Assembly (NCBI GenBank): GCA_034432755.1
Contig: DAOUBQ010000098.1
Span: 1 to 64,000, forward strand
Length of the DNA stretch: 64,000 nucleotides
DNA from: UBA5195 sp034432755
GTDB lineage: Bacteria > Chloroflexota > Anaerolineae > Anaerolineales > Villigracilaceae
Direction of reading: 5' to 3'
This document shows, one piece after another, positions 25,723 to 34,311 of the stretch. Positions within the stretch are counted from its first letter, which is position 1. Each line of letters opens with the position of its first letter. The notes under the pieces were generated by a model. That model was not told the origin of the DNA, ran no database searches, and saw only the letters and a list, made by a program, of their open reading frames with translations. Both the position numbers and the translations under genes were made by a program.

Positions 25723-27528
25723 ATGACAGACATCGCCTCCCCTTCCCCCGCAGAATTTACCCTGCAACGTCCCGCGTCCATTCGCACCGGCGCAATGCAC
25801 TGGATACTCTCGCATATCGCCCGTCATTGGGGCATTATTGTCATCCTGCTGATTGGCGCGCTGGGCAATGCCGCGCTGGCGGCGGTTGTGCCGGTGCTGG
25901 TTGGCGATGCCTTCAATGCCATGCTGCAACCCCTCCCCGATACAAGCGTCCTGCTGCCATTGGCACTGTTGATTGGCGGAACGCAGGTCTTACGCGGCGT
26001 GCTGCAACTGGGGCGCAACTTTGGCGCGGAATTGCTCGGTCAGCGCCTGGAACGCGAAACCCGCGACGAATTGTACATTTCTCTGCTTGGCAAGAGCATG
26101 ACCTTCCACAACCTGCAACCGGTCGGCGATACAATGGCGCGCGCCACCAACGACGTGCGTGAAGTGAACCTGATGTTCAACCCGGGCATCAACCTGGTGA
26201 TTGGTTCGTTTTTCTTCCTGGTCATGCCCATCATCGCTGCGCCGCGTTATCATCCAGCCCTGATTCTTACGCCGGCGCTGTTCATGGCTGCCTATTTCAT
26301 TGCCCTGGCGTTCTACCTAAAGAACCTGGCACCCATTTCAGACGAGGTACGCGCCTCCTTCGGGGAGATGAACACCCATTTATCGGAATCGCTGGACGGC
26401 GTAGAGACCATGAAGGGCGCAGCGCAGGAAAATGCCGAAGTGGAGAAGTTCGTCCTCAACGCGAAGCGCGTGCGGGAGGCCTTCGTCAAGCAAGGCGATA
26501 TGGAAGCCCGCTTTGTCGCGTTCCTGCTCTACGGCATCGCCATCGCTGGCGGGTTGACCCATGCCCTCATCCTGTTTCGTAATGGATTGCTCAACACCGG
26601 CCAGGTCATTGGCTATTTTGGCCTGCTGCGCATGCTCGATTTCCCAACCTTCACCTCCACATGGGCCTACACCCAGGTTTCCATGGGGCTGGCCGGAGCG
26701 CGGCGCATTTTAGAGCTCATCAACCGCCGGAGTGACCTCGACCAAAACGCCGTCGGTTACAGCGCCCCCATGCGCGGCGAAATTGAATTCCACCATGTGC
26801 GCTTTGGCTACACTTCGCTCACCGCTTCCCCTTCACCGGATGAAAAAGGGGAAACCAGTGAGACTGTTTTAGAAAACATCTCGTTTAACGTCAAACCTGG
26901 GCAAACGATTGCCATCGTGGGGCAAACCGGAGCGGGCAAAACCTCGCTCGTCAAACTGGTCAATCGGACCTATGACACCACCGGCGGCCAAATCCTCATA
27001 GACGGCATAGACGTGCGCGACTGGAACCTGGCCGCCCTGCGTTCGCAAATTTCAATCATCGAACAAGATATTTTCCTGTTCTCGCGCACCATTGCTGAAA
27101 ACATCGCCTTTGGCAAACCCGGCGCCACGCAGGAGGAAATTGAGGCCGCTGCCCGCGCTGCGCAAGCGCACGATTTCATTCAAACCTTTGAAAAGGGATA
27201 TGAAACGGTCATTGGCGAACGCGGCGTAACGCTTTCGGGCGGCCAGCGCCAGCGCCTGGCCCTGGCGCGCGCCTTTCTCACCGACCCGCGCATTCTCATC
27301 CTCGACGACTCGACCAGCGCCATCGATTCAGCCACCGAAGATAAAATCCAACGCGCCATTTTCGTCGCCGCCCAGGGGCGCACCACCCTGCTCATCACCC
27401 ACCGCCTGAGCCAGATTCGCTGGGCCGACCTGATTATTGTGCTGCGCAAAGGCAGAATCTCGGCCATTGGCACGCATGACGATCTGATGAAGACGTCTGA
27501 ATCCTACGCAAAAATTTTCAGGGAGTAA
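25723..27528 (+). CDS. ABC exporter half-transporter, degenerate-site subunit
   Basis: A 601-residue type IV ABC exporter: six-helix membrane domain (about 25-335), then a nucleotide-binding domain. Walker A GQTGAGKTS is near residue 400 and the signature LSGGQ near 504. Walker B ends ILILDDSTSAID, with Asp where the catalytic Glu normally stands. This Asp and the LSMGQ signature of the second exporter (29576) are the complementary defects expected of a heterodimer with one inactive ATP site, as in TM287/288 or BmrCD. It lacks a strong Shine-Dalgarno. The lipoprotein gene follows 6 bp after its stop. Substrate is unknown (drug, lipid or peptide). Confidence 0.9.
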   Translation: MTDIASPSPAEFTLQRPASIRTGAMHWILSHIARHWGIIVILLIGALGNAALAAVVPVLVGDAFNAMLQPLPDTSVLLPLALLIGGTQVLRGVLQLGRNFGAELLGQRLERETRDELYISLLGKSMTFHNLQPVGDTMARATNDVREVNLMFNPGINLVIGSFFFLVMPIIAAPRYHPALILTPALFMAAYFIALAFYLKNLAPISDEVRASFGEMNTHLSESLDGVETMKGAAQENAEVEKFVLNAKRVREAFVKQGDMEARFVAFLLYGIAIAGGLTHALILFRNGLLNTGQVIGYFGLLRMLDFPTFTSTWAYTQVSMGLAGARRILELINRRSDLDQNAVGYSAPMRGEIEFHHVRFGYTSLTASPSPDEKGETSETVLENISFNVKPGQTIAIVGQTGAGKTSLVKLVNRTYDTTGGQILIDGIDVRDWNLAALRSQISIIEQDIFLFSRTIAENIAFGKPGATQEEIEAAARAAQAHDFIQTFEKGYETVIGERGVTLSGGQRQRLALARAFLTDPRILILDDSTSAIDSATEDKIQRAIFVAAQGRTTLLITHRLSQIRWADLIIVLRKGRISAIGTHDDLMKTSESYAKIFRE

Positions 27529-27534
27529 AGCGAG

Positions 27535-29247
27535 ATGAAAAAACACATCAACCATCTGTTGACATTATTGATTGTCATCAGCCTTTCCCTCTCTGCCTGC
27601 GGCTTCCTCGATGACGAAGAATACATCGAAGAAACTGAAACGCAGCCAACCCTGACAACCCAGGCAAACCAGCCTGCCGCGCCAGAACCCCAGCCCACCC
27701 GCCCCCTCAACCAGCCAAACTTGGGCGAGCGCCCCGGCGTGGTTGTGTATGATTTTGGCTTTCGCCCCAACCAGCACGGCTTTCACTTTGAGAACTACGG
27801 CGATGACATTGAAGTCACTAACCTGACTGCCGATGAAATGCGCCGCCTGTTCGGTGACCAGGTCTGCGCGCGCCTGGTCGGCGACACCTGCACACTCACC
27901 CCGCCCGCCGCGCAATGGATGGAGCAAATCAACGGTGATATGGCTGGCGGTCACTGCGAGGGCATGGCCGCCCTGAGCCTGCTCATGTATACCGGGCAGG
28001 TCTCTCCCGCCCAATTTGGCGGCAGCCAGGCCAACGACCTCGATATTTCCAACGAAGCCTTACAGCGTGAAATTGCCTATTGGTGGGCCACCCAGGCCCT
28101 TGCCCCCACCGCCGAAAGCGTCATTCGTGGCACGCCGATGGAGATTCTTGAAACCATCCAGCAAATGGACGCGCGCGGCGAGACCTATACCCTGGGCGTT
28201 TATAAAGAAGATTTCAGCGATGGACACGCCATCACACCGTTCGGCATCAAAGACGTACAAGATGGGCTATACACCATTCTGGTTTACGATAACAACTATC
28301 CCGGCGAGGTGCGCGAGCTGCTCATTGACAGCCGCGATAATTCCTGGCTCTACGAGGCGGCCATCAACCCGCAAGTCGAATCGGAACTGTACACCGGAAA
28401 CGCCGAAACCCAAACCCTCGACCTGACCCCCACCTCGGCCCGGCTCGGCCAGCAGGAATGTCCCTTCTGCGAAGGCGGCTACGACGCCACCGGCAGCGCC
28501 AAACGAGCCGCGCCCAAACAAACCTACAACCAGATTTTCCTGGATGGCAAAGGCCACATCCTCATTACCGATCCACAAGGCAACCGCCTGGGCTATGTGG
28601 ATGGAAAAATCGTCAACGAAATTCCTGGAGCATTTTTCACCCCCTACCGCATGGGATTTGTGCAAGAGGCCCCCGACCCCATCTACTCCATCCCCGCTGG
28701 AATAGATTTAACCGTCACCCTGGATGGCAGCACGCTCGACACCAACTCTCCAACCGACCTGGTGCTGATTGGCCCCGGATTTTTCATCGGCGTCGAAGAA
28801 ATCATCCTTGAACCCGGCCAGGTGGATACGGTCTATTTTTACCCCCAAGACGAGACGATTACCTACGCAACCCAACAAGACGAATCGCCCTTCATCGTGG
28901 TCGGTATCGAAAACCGGGCCAGCGCCGACTATTATTTTGAAGTCCAGGGCATGGACATGCAAGGCGGCGGCGAAATCACCGTCTCGCTCGATACCCAAGC
29001 CGGTGACCTGCTCATCAACACCGAAAAACTCACCAACGAGGGCGATTTCGCCTTCTCCATGACCCGTCTCACCGATGAACTCGAAGAAGAATTCTATGCC
29101 GAGGGCATCCTGCTGCGCGCCGGGGCAATGGTCTACATCAACTATGCCGATTGGAGCGACTCAACCCCCAATGGCCTGCGCTTGGGCGTTGACCTGAACG
29201 GCGATGGCCAAATTGACGACGAGTATGCGGTAGATGATTCGCAATAA
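27535..29247 (+). CDS. Lipoprotein with papain/transglutaminase-like Cys-His-Asp arrangement
   Basis: A 570-residue secreted lipoprotein (signal peptide, lipobox LSAC, Cys22) with a disordered Thr/Pro/Gln-rich linker to about residue 65. The folded part contains GGHCEGMAALSLL (Cys141 at the start of a helix), SDGHAITPFGI (His231) and VYDNNYPG (Asp252/Asn253). This order and spacing match papain-like or transglutaminase-like catalytic triads. A CxxC (QECPFCEGG) lies at about residue 307. The C-terminal 200 residues are beta-rich and end in DLNGDGQIDDEYAVDD, like a calcium-binding dockerin-type loop. No family is recognised with certainty. It lies 6 bp after one ABC exporter gene and upstream of its likely partner. 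Confidence 0.6.
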   Translation: MKKHINHLLTLLIVISLSLSACGFLDDEEYIEETETQPTLTTQANQPAAPEPQPTRPLNQPNLGERPGVVVYDFGFRPNQHGFHFENYGDDIEVTNLTADEMRRLFGDQVCARLVGDTCTLTPPAAQWMEQINGDMAGGHCEGMAALSLLMYTGQVSPAQFGGSQANDLDISNEALQREIAYWWATQALAPTAESVIRGTPMEILETIQQMDARGETYTLGVYKEDFSDGHAITPFGIKDVQDGLYTILVYDNNYPGEVRELLIDSRDNSWLYEAAINPQVESELYTGNAETQTLDLTPTSARLGQQECPFCEGGYDATGSAKRAAPKQTYNQIFLDGKGHILITDPQGNRLGYVDGKIVNEIPGAFFTPYRMGFVQEAPDPIYSIPAGIDLTVTLDGSTLDTNSPTDLVLIGPGFFIGVEEIILEPGQVDTVYFYPQDETITYATQQDESPFIVVGIENRASADYYFEVQGMDMQGGGEITVSLDTQAGDLLINTEKLTNEGDFAFSMTRLTDELEEEFYAEGILLRAGAMVYINYADWSDSTPNGLRLGVDLNGDGQIDDEYAVDDSQ

Positions 29248-29575
29248 TCCTTGAGTTTAGGTTCATTTCGATTCGTCCTGAAAGACAAAAAAATATAGAT
29301 TTCTTGGCGCGAAAAACCCAAAACCCGTACACGAATTTCACAGATTCGGCGGATTTACACTTGGCGGTTCGTCTGTTTTGGCTTTGCAAAAAATATTAAT
29401 CGAACCGCGAATTACACGAACTTTTTAAGAAAAATCCGTGAGATTCCGTGTAATCCGCGTCCAAAAGGTTTTGATTGCAAACGAACTCTAAACTCAAGAA
29501 TAATATCAGGAGTCCAAAATCGGGAGATTTTAGACTCCGACTGCTCACTGCTCACTGATGACTGGATACTGACCT
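29248..29575. repeat. Repeat-filled spacer between lipoprotein and second ABC gene
   Basis: Family B copy 2 (29250-29298, direct) and copy 3 (29449-29498, inverted) bracket text with words such as CACGAATTTCACAGATTC and GAATTACACGAAC. A GGAGTCCAAAAT...ATTTTAGACTCC hairpin lies at 29511-29538, then the stutter ACTGCTCACTGCTCACTGAT. No gene. Confidence 0.7.
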
Positions 29576-31414
29576 ATGGGCTTCTTTGCCGGACTAAACG
29601 CAGAAAAATACGACCGCCAATACTCCGACCGTGAACTCGCGCGGCGCATGATTGGCTATTTTGCCCCGCAAAAAGGGCGCATGGCAGCCATTATCGTCCT
29701 GGTGATGGTCATGGCCGGGTTGGGCGCGGCCCTGCCGGTTATCGTCAGCCGCATCATGGACCTGCTCGAAAGCCAACCCACGCCGCAGGCCATTGCCCTG
29801 GTAGGGCTGGGCATGACCCTGATTGCCTTCCTGAACTGGGGCATGAACTGGCTGCGGCGCAGCCTCACCGTCCGCGCAGTAGGCGACGTGGTGCTGGAAC
29901 TGCGCACAAAATCCTTCGCCGCTGCTGCCGAACACGACCTCTCGTTTTACGACCAGTTTTCGAGCGGGCGCATCGTCAGCCGCATTACCTCCGATACCAA
30001 CGACTTTGGCCAGCTGGTGGTCATCGTCACCGACGTAGCCTCGCAACTCATTCAGACGGTCATCCTGGGCGTTGTCCTCTTTCGGGTTGAGTGGCGGCTG
30101 TTTCTGGTGATGTTGGCCTTCATGCCGATTGTATTTGCCATTGCCATCGGCTTTCGCAGACTGGCACGCATCGTCACCCGGCGCGGAATGCAGGCCATGG
30201 CCGATGTCAACGCCACCATCAAAGAAACAGTCAGCGGCATTGCCGTTGCAAAAAACTTTCGGCAAGAGCAGAGCATCTTCGAGACCTTCGATGCCGCCAA
30301 TCAGCAATCGTATCGGGTCAATGTGCGGCGCGGGTTCGTCCTTTCCCTGGTGTTTCCTGTCCTCAACGCGGTCACCGGCATATTCGTCGGCATTCTGGTT
30401 TATGCAGGCGGCTTCAGCGCGGCGGCGGGGGTGATTACCGTAGGAGCATGGTATCTGTTTATCAACTCGCTCGACTACTTCATGTTCCCCCTGCTCAACC
30501 TGACCTCCTTTTGGGCCCAAATTCAATCGGGACTTTCTGCTGCAGAGCGCGCCTTTGCGCTCATAGACGCCGACCCCAACGTTCATCAAGTGGACAAAAA
30601 AAACGTACCGCCGCTTAAAGGGGAAATTCGCTTCGAGGAACTGGATTTCCGTTACACGGACAAGGAACCCATCCTGACCGGCTTCAACCTGCTCATCCAA
30701 CCCGGAGAGAATCTCGCGCTGGTGGGTCACACCGGGGCTGGTAAATCCTCCATTGCCAAACTGATTGCCCGCTTCTACGAATTTCAAGGCGGGCGACTGC
30801 TGATTGACGGTCACGACATCCGTACTTTTGACCTCCAGCAATACCGCCGCCAGTTGGGAATCGTCTCTCAGGTTCCGTTCCTGTTCTCTGGCACAGTCGA
30901 AGAAAACATCCGCTACGCCTGCCCCGCTTGCACCGGGCGAGATGAAATCCTGGAGATGGCCCGCAAAATTGGCGATGGCGAATGGCTGGAAACCCTGCCC
31001 AATGGCCTGGAGACCGAAGTCGGCGAGCGCGGCGCGCGCCTCAGCATGGGCCAGCGTCAACTCGTCGCCCTCATGCGCGTTCTCGTGCAGAAACCGGCCA
31101 TCTTCATCCTGGATGAAGCCACCGCCAGCATTGACCCATTCACTGAATGGCAAATTCAGCAGGCGCTCGACCTGATTCTCAATCAATCCACCAGCATCCT
31201 CATTGCACACCGCCTTTCGACCGTGAAAGCCGCCGACCGGATTGTGGTGATGAAGCAGGGCGCAATCATCGAGCAGGGCAATCACCAGGGTCTGCTGGCC
31301 CAAGCCGGGCATTACGCTGAATTGTATAACACCTACTTCCGCCATCAATCGCTCAGTTACCGCCCCGATTGGGTGGACGACAAACTCGCCGCCAATTTGC
31401 AGGTTAAAGAGTAA
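29576..31414 (+). CDS. ABC exporter half-transporter, catalytic-Glu subunit
   Basis: A 612-residue ABC exporter with an N-terminal soluble segment, six transmembrane helices (about 35-320) and a nucleotide-binding domain. Walker A GHTGAGKSS is near 382. Walker B IFILDEATASID retains the catalytic Glu. The signature motif is LSMGQ rather than LSGGQ. Pairing with the 25723 product would make one consensus site (this Walker A/B plus the other LSGGQ) and one degenerate site. An antisense frame spans nearly the whole gene but is a shadow. The start lacks a clear Shine-Dalgarno. The 328-bp spacer upstream is repeat DNA, so it may have its own promoter. Confidence 0.9.
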   Translation: MGFFAGLNAEKYDRQYSDRELARRMIGYFAPQKGRMAAIIVLVMVMAGLGAALPVIVSRIMDLLESQPTPQAIALVGLGMTLIAFLNWGMNWLRRSLTVRAVGDVVLELRTKSFAAAAEHDLSFYDQFSSGRIVSRITSDTNDFGQLVVIVTDVASQLIQTVILGVVLFRVEWRLFLVMLAFMPIVFAIAIGFRRLARIVTRRGMQAMADVNATIKETVSGIAVAKNFRQEQSIFETFDAANQQSYRVNVRRGFVLSLVFPVLNAVTGIFVGILVYAGGFSAAAGVITVGAWYLFINSLDYFMFPLLNLTSFWAQIQSGLSAAERAFALIDADPNVHQVDKKNVPPLKGEIRFEELDFRYTDKEPILTGFNLLIQPGENLALVGHTGAGKSSIAKLIARFYEFQGGRLLIDGHDIRTFDLQQYRRQLGIVSQVPFLFSGTVEENIRYACPACTGRDEILEMARKIGDGEWLETLPNGLETEVGERGARLSMGQRQLVALMRVLVQKPAIFILDEATASIDPFTEWQIQQALDLILNQSTSILIAHRLSTVKAADRIVVMKQGAIIEQGNHQGLLAQAGHYAELYNTYFRHQSLSYRPDWVDDKLAANLQVKE

Positions 31415-31474
31415 CTTTCGTGTGTGCTAAATTTTGATACTCAATTCTTATGGAATTAACCCGCATCTTGCGCC

Positions 31475-31480
31475 TATAAT
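31475..31480 (+). promoter_or_regulatory. -10 box (TATAAT) of the 44-residue gene
   Basis: TATAAT, 20 bp upstream of AGGAGG (31501-31506). No convincing -35. Confidence 0.4.
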
Positions 31481-31518
31481 GTAACGATTACCATTTTGCC
31501 AGGAGGCTTGGGTTAATT

Positions 31519-31653
31519 ATGAATGGCAGCGAGATTATCGAATACTCCCTGTGTTGCGTCAACCTGGTTATCATCACGGTGGTGTTAGGGGTCGTGTTTT
31601 CTTTTATTTACAGCATCCTGAGCGACATTCGAAACACGCTGCGCAAGAACTGA
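31519..31653 (+). CDS. 44-residue single-pass membrane peptide
   Basis: Small ORF with TATAAT and AGGAGG upstream (12-bp spacing, rather long). The product has an acidic N-terminus MNGSEIIEYS, a double cysteine (LCCVN), a hydrophobic helix of about 20 residues (LVIITVVLGVVFSFIYSIL) and a basic tail (RNTLRKN), predicting N-out/C-in topology. It is not recognised. It follows the ABC exporter by 104 bp and might be a transporter-associated small protein or an independent unit. Confidence 0.5.
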   Translation: MNGSEIIEYSLCCVNLVIITVVLGVVFSFIYSILSDIRNTLRKN

Positions 31654-31941
31654 CAGCCTCTCTCCTGCATACCCCATCAACAGCCCTCCACATTGGCTCT
31701 TTGTGCAAAGTTGTGCAAGGTCAATGAACAAAAAAAGAGAGTTTGCGACTGTGTTTGTATGGTGAGAAGTATAAGCGCTTCTTGGGGTCGTCCAGGAAGC
31801 CGCCGTTTTTCTTCGCGCCGGGTTGATCGTTTGCAGTATAGCCACCCAAGATTTACATTGACCACGAAAACCGATTTGCTTCTCGCGGTCAGGCTGCTTG
31901 TCCACCGTCAGGCAGGCAGAATGAGATTCCGAAAGACGGAA
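31654..31941. other. Noncoding or decayed DNA downstream of the small membrane gene
   Basis: About 290 bp without an intact gene. On the minus strand, 31730-31850 reads as a short protein-like stretch (GGYTANDQPG, then GGFLDDPKKRLYF) between stops, possibly another gene remnant beside the mannosidase pseudogene. Nothing can be assigned. Confidence 0.3.
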
Positions 31942-32514
31942 TTAAGAATCTTTCAGGATTTTGCGGGTGATTTCCACCGTCCAGCGTAGGGGGCCAGATT
32001 CGATGAGTTTGAAAGAGGAGGCCGCCTGGGCGAAATAAACCTTGTCGTCGTAGTAGATGTGAATGTCCAAAGCATCAAAATCTTTGGGGCGGTCCTCGAA
32101 AGCCTGAAACTGGTTGCCAATCTGCCCGCTGGCAAGAACTTCGCGGTTGGCGGTTTTGTCAAAAATAAGGGTCAGGTTGCCGGTTTCAGCAAAGGTGACG
32201 ACGAGAAAATCGTTTTCCAGCGTCAGGTTCCAGGTATCAGGGGATTGGTCATTGGTGATTGGTCATTGGGGTTCGGGCAAGATGGACGATCCTATGGTGA
32301 CAGGTGTGACGCTGTGGGGAGGGAGTTCGCCAACGTCAAGAAGCATTCCACCTTCAACGGTCTGCACCCGCCAATGAGCATTTAAAACTCGCCGATTACC
32401 AGCCAGAAACACCAAATCGCTCCGCGAAAACGGCGTGGGGTTGATGAGCAGCAAATCGCCGCCCAGAGAGGCAGCAATGGCCGCTAAAGCGGCATAACAG
32501 CAGCGCCGTTGCAA
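31942..32514 (-). pseudogene. Remnant of a GH38 alpha-mannosidase (C-terminal region)
   Basis: One minus-strand frame gives about 190 codons resembling the post-catalytic part of family 38 alpha-mannosidases. It begins LLLINPTPFSRSDLVFL, continues with GGMLLDVGELPPHSVTPV, then LENDFLVVTFAETGNLTLIF, FDKTANREV and ALDIHIYYDDK, and stops after WTVEITRKILKDS. An in-frame TGA near 32264 interrupts it inside a short tandem CCAATGACCAATCA sequence. The catalytic N-terminal domain and the final approximately 200 residues are missing, and the upstream edge abuts a family A repeat. It is therefore a doubly truncated, nonsense-interrupted relic. Confidence 0.75.
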
Positions 32515-32520
32515 GAGGGC

Positions 32521-32640
32521 TATATGGCTTTCTCAGAATCTGGTTTCAGGCGAAAAAATAAACAGGATGGGCAGGATGTTCAGGATAAACCGCGCGAAAA
32601 GCAGCGTGCAAACATCCTGTTTATCCTGTCTATCCTGTTA
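32521..32640 (-). repeat. Dispersed repeat family A, copy 4 (inverted, long)
   Basis: TATGGCTTTCTCAGAATCTG, AACAGGATGGGCAGGATGTT, CAGGATAAACCGCG, then an inverted echo CATCCTGTTTATCCTGTC. It sits directly upstream of the mannosidase remnant. The 32641-32753 remainder is the leader of the peptidase gene. Confidence 0.7.
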
Positions 32641-32753
32641 AACAAAGCGGCCCCAGCGATAAGCAAAAAGCCATGAGAGGCCTGGCAGGCACTCTTCGAT
32701 TGGCCGCCTCCCCAATGGTACAATCGGAATCTAACGTTCTTAGGAGAGAAAGC

Positions 32754-33869
32754 ATGTCGCACGAGCCAAATAACCCATATAACACGCCCATCCATGCCAT
32801 CCCTGTGCCGCTCATTCGTGTTTCAGGTTCGCACCGCGAAATGGGCCGCCAAATTGGCGAGGCCATGCGCGAACAGGTGAAACATAGCATTGAAAACGCG
32901 CACCAGTTGTTGAAGGACGCATACCAGCAGATTGAACTCACCTGGGAGGGAGCGGCCATTCAAGCGCGCAAATACCTGCCCTTTGCCCAAGAGCGCTATC
33001 CGCAATATGTTGAGGAAATGCAAGGGATTGCCGAAGGAAGCAATGTGTCTTTTGAGGATGTGGTGGTGCTGAACGCTATGGAGGCTGTCACAACAGATGC
33101 CTTGCATCTGACTCGCTGTACCAGCATGGCAATCAACGAGGAGCGCACCGCCGATGGGCATGTGCTGGCGGCGCATAATGAAGACTGGCTTCCTGAAGAT
33201 GAGGAGGATGTTTACATCGTTTACGCCACGCCGAAAGATGAACCGCCCTTCCTGGCGATGAGTTACGGCGGCCTGCTGCCCAACATTGGTTTCAACGCCT
33301 ATGGCATCGCCCAATTAATTGATTCGGTCTACCCCAACGATTCGCGCATTGGCATTCCGCGCATTGTGGTGGGGCGGGCCGTGCTGGCATCCAAGACGCC
33401 TGCCGGGGCTATTCGCCGGGCAATTGTGCCGCACCGCGCCGCCGGGTATAACCATGTTATAGTACATGAGAGTGGTGAAATCTACTCGGTAGAAGTTTCG
33501 GCCCGGCGCTTTGACATCTTATATGCCGAAGAGGGCATTATGGTACATACCAATCATTATCAGGCAACAAAGATGAAAGAGGTAGAAGCCGAGCCAGAAG
33601 AACTGATTTCTTCGCGGGTACGTTACCTGCGCGCCCGACGGCTGCTGCGCCAGAGCGAGGTGCATACCATTAAAACCTTGCAAGCCATCCAGAAAGACCA
33701 TGTGAATTTTTCCAATTCGATTTGCAACCACGCCGTTGATGTGCGCCAGCCGCTCGACCGCGAGAAAACCATCAACGCGATGGTGTTCGACCTGACGGCG
33801 CGCGAAATGCACATTGCCTGGGGAAACCCATGCCAAAACTTATATCACACCTATCACCTCGAAGAGTAG
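32754..33869 (+). CDS. C45-family peptidase / acyltransferase (Ntn hydrolase)
   Basis: A 371-residue member of the acyl-CoA:6-aminopenicillanate acyltransferase-like (C45) family. The expected autoprocessing nucleophile is Cys122 in LTRCTSMAIN, preceded by ALHL. VLAAHNEDWLPE and HTNHY supply the typical downstream Asn-Glu-Asp and His/Asn residues. These enzymes cleave themselves to expose the N-terminal Cys and then hydrolyse or transfer amide-linked acyl groups. There is no signal peptide. ATG 32754 follows AGGAGAG, with an extended -10 TGGTACAAT at 32719-32724. Substrate is unknown. Confidence 0.85.
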   Translation: MSHEPNNPYNTPIHAIPVPLIRVSGSHREMGRQIGEAMREQVKHSIENAHQLLKDAYQQIELTWEGAAIQARKYLPFAQERYPQYVEEMQGIAEGSNVSFEDVVVLNAMEAVTTDALHLTRCTSMAINEERTADGHVLAAHNEDWLPEDEEDVYIVYATPKDEPPFLAMSYGGLLPNIGFNAYGIAQLIDSVYPNDSRIGIPRIVVGRAVLASKTPAGAIRRAIVPHRAAGYNHVIVHESGEIYSVEVSARRFDILYAEEGIMVHTNHYQATKMKEVEAEPEELISSRVRYLRARRLLRQSEVHTIKTLQAIQKDHVNFSNSICNHAVDVRQPLDREKTINAMVFDLTAREMHIAWGNPCQNLYHTYHLEE

Positions 33870-33888
33870 GTCAAATTGTTTTTGATGC

Positions 33889-33894
33889 TATAAT
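33889..33894 (+). promoter_or_regulatory. Extended -10 (TGCTATAAT) of the STAS-like gene
   Basis: Perfect TATAAT with the upstream TG, 42 bp before the ATG at 33936. The -35 is weak. Confidence 0.5.
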
Positions 33895-33935
33895 TTCGTC
33901 AGAAAAACCCATTGTTCCGCTCTTGGAGAAACCCC

Positions 33936-34301
33936 ATGAAATCACGCTGGCAGGTACACCAAGGCACCCAAGTTTTCATTGCCGATTTTTCGCATCGCGG
34001 CAACAACGCTGAAGAGATCGCGGCAGAATGTGAAGCGATCCGGCAGGAGTTGAAGGGCAAGCCCGCGCATTCCATTCTCTCTATTTCGTATGTCGAAGGA
34101 ACGCTGGCAAACGAAGACATCATCAACCACCTGCTTGAATTGGTCAAAGAAACGAACCAGTACATCAAAAAGCGGGCAGTTGTTGGGGTAAGCGGCTACC
34201 GGCGGCACTTACTCTATGCCTTCTCAAAAGTCGTTGGAGACCTTAAATTCAGCGTGTTCGATTCGCTCGATGAAGCCCTGGACTGGCTTGTAAAAAAATA
34301 G
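33936..34301 (+). CDS. STAS/SpoIIAA-like protein
   Basis: A 121-residue soluble alpha/beta protein: strands VFIADFSHRG and SILSISYVEG, helix IINHLLELVKETNQY, strand AVVGVSGYRRHLLY and a final strand/helix FSVFDSLDEALDWL. This is the STAS-like layout of the SpoIIAA-like family. The usual phospho-acceptor Ser is not obvious. A second protein of this type is encoded at 54800. The start at 33936 is favoured by GGAG 8 bp upstream. It precedes an SDR gene by 10 bp. Confidence 0.6.
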   Translation: MKSRWQVHQGTQVFIADFSHRGNNAEEIAAECEAIRQELKGKPAHSILSISYVEGTLANEDIINHLLELVKETNQYIKKRAVVGVSGYRRHLLYAFSKVVGDLKFSVFDSLDEALDWLVKK

Positions 34302-34311
34302 AGGAGCCACG

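Noticed and set aside
29594..31348. A 584-codon open frame on the minus strand
   Set aside because: It lies entirely opposite the ABC exporter gene, which has all expected motifs. The antisense product is low-complexity, His/Gln/Asp-rich and has no start signal.
31654..32753. Insertion sequence or transposase remnant
   Set aside because: No DDE, Tyr or Ser recombinase motif or terminal inverted repeats were found. The coding remnant resembles GH38 instead.
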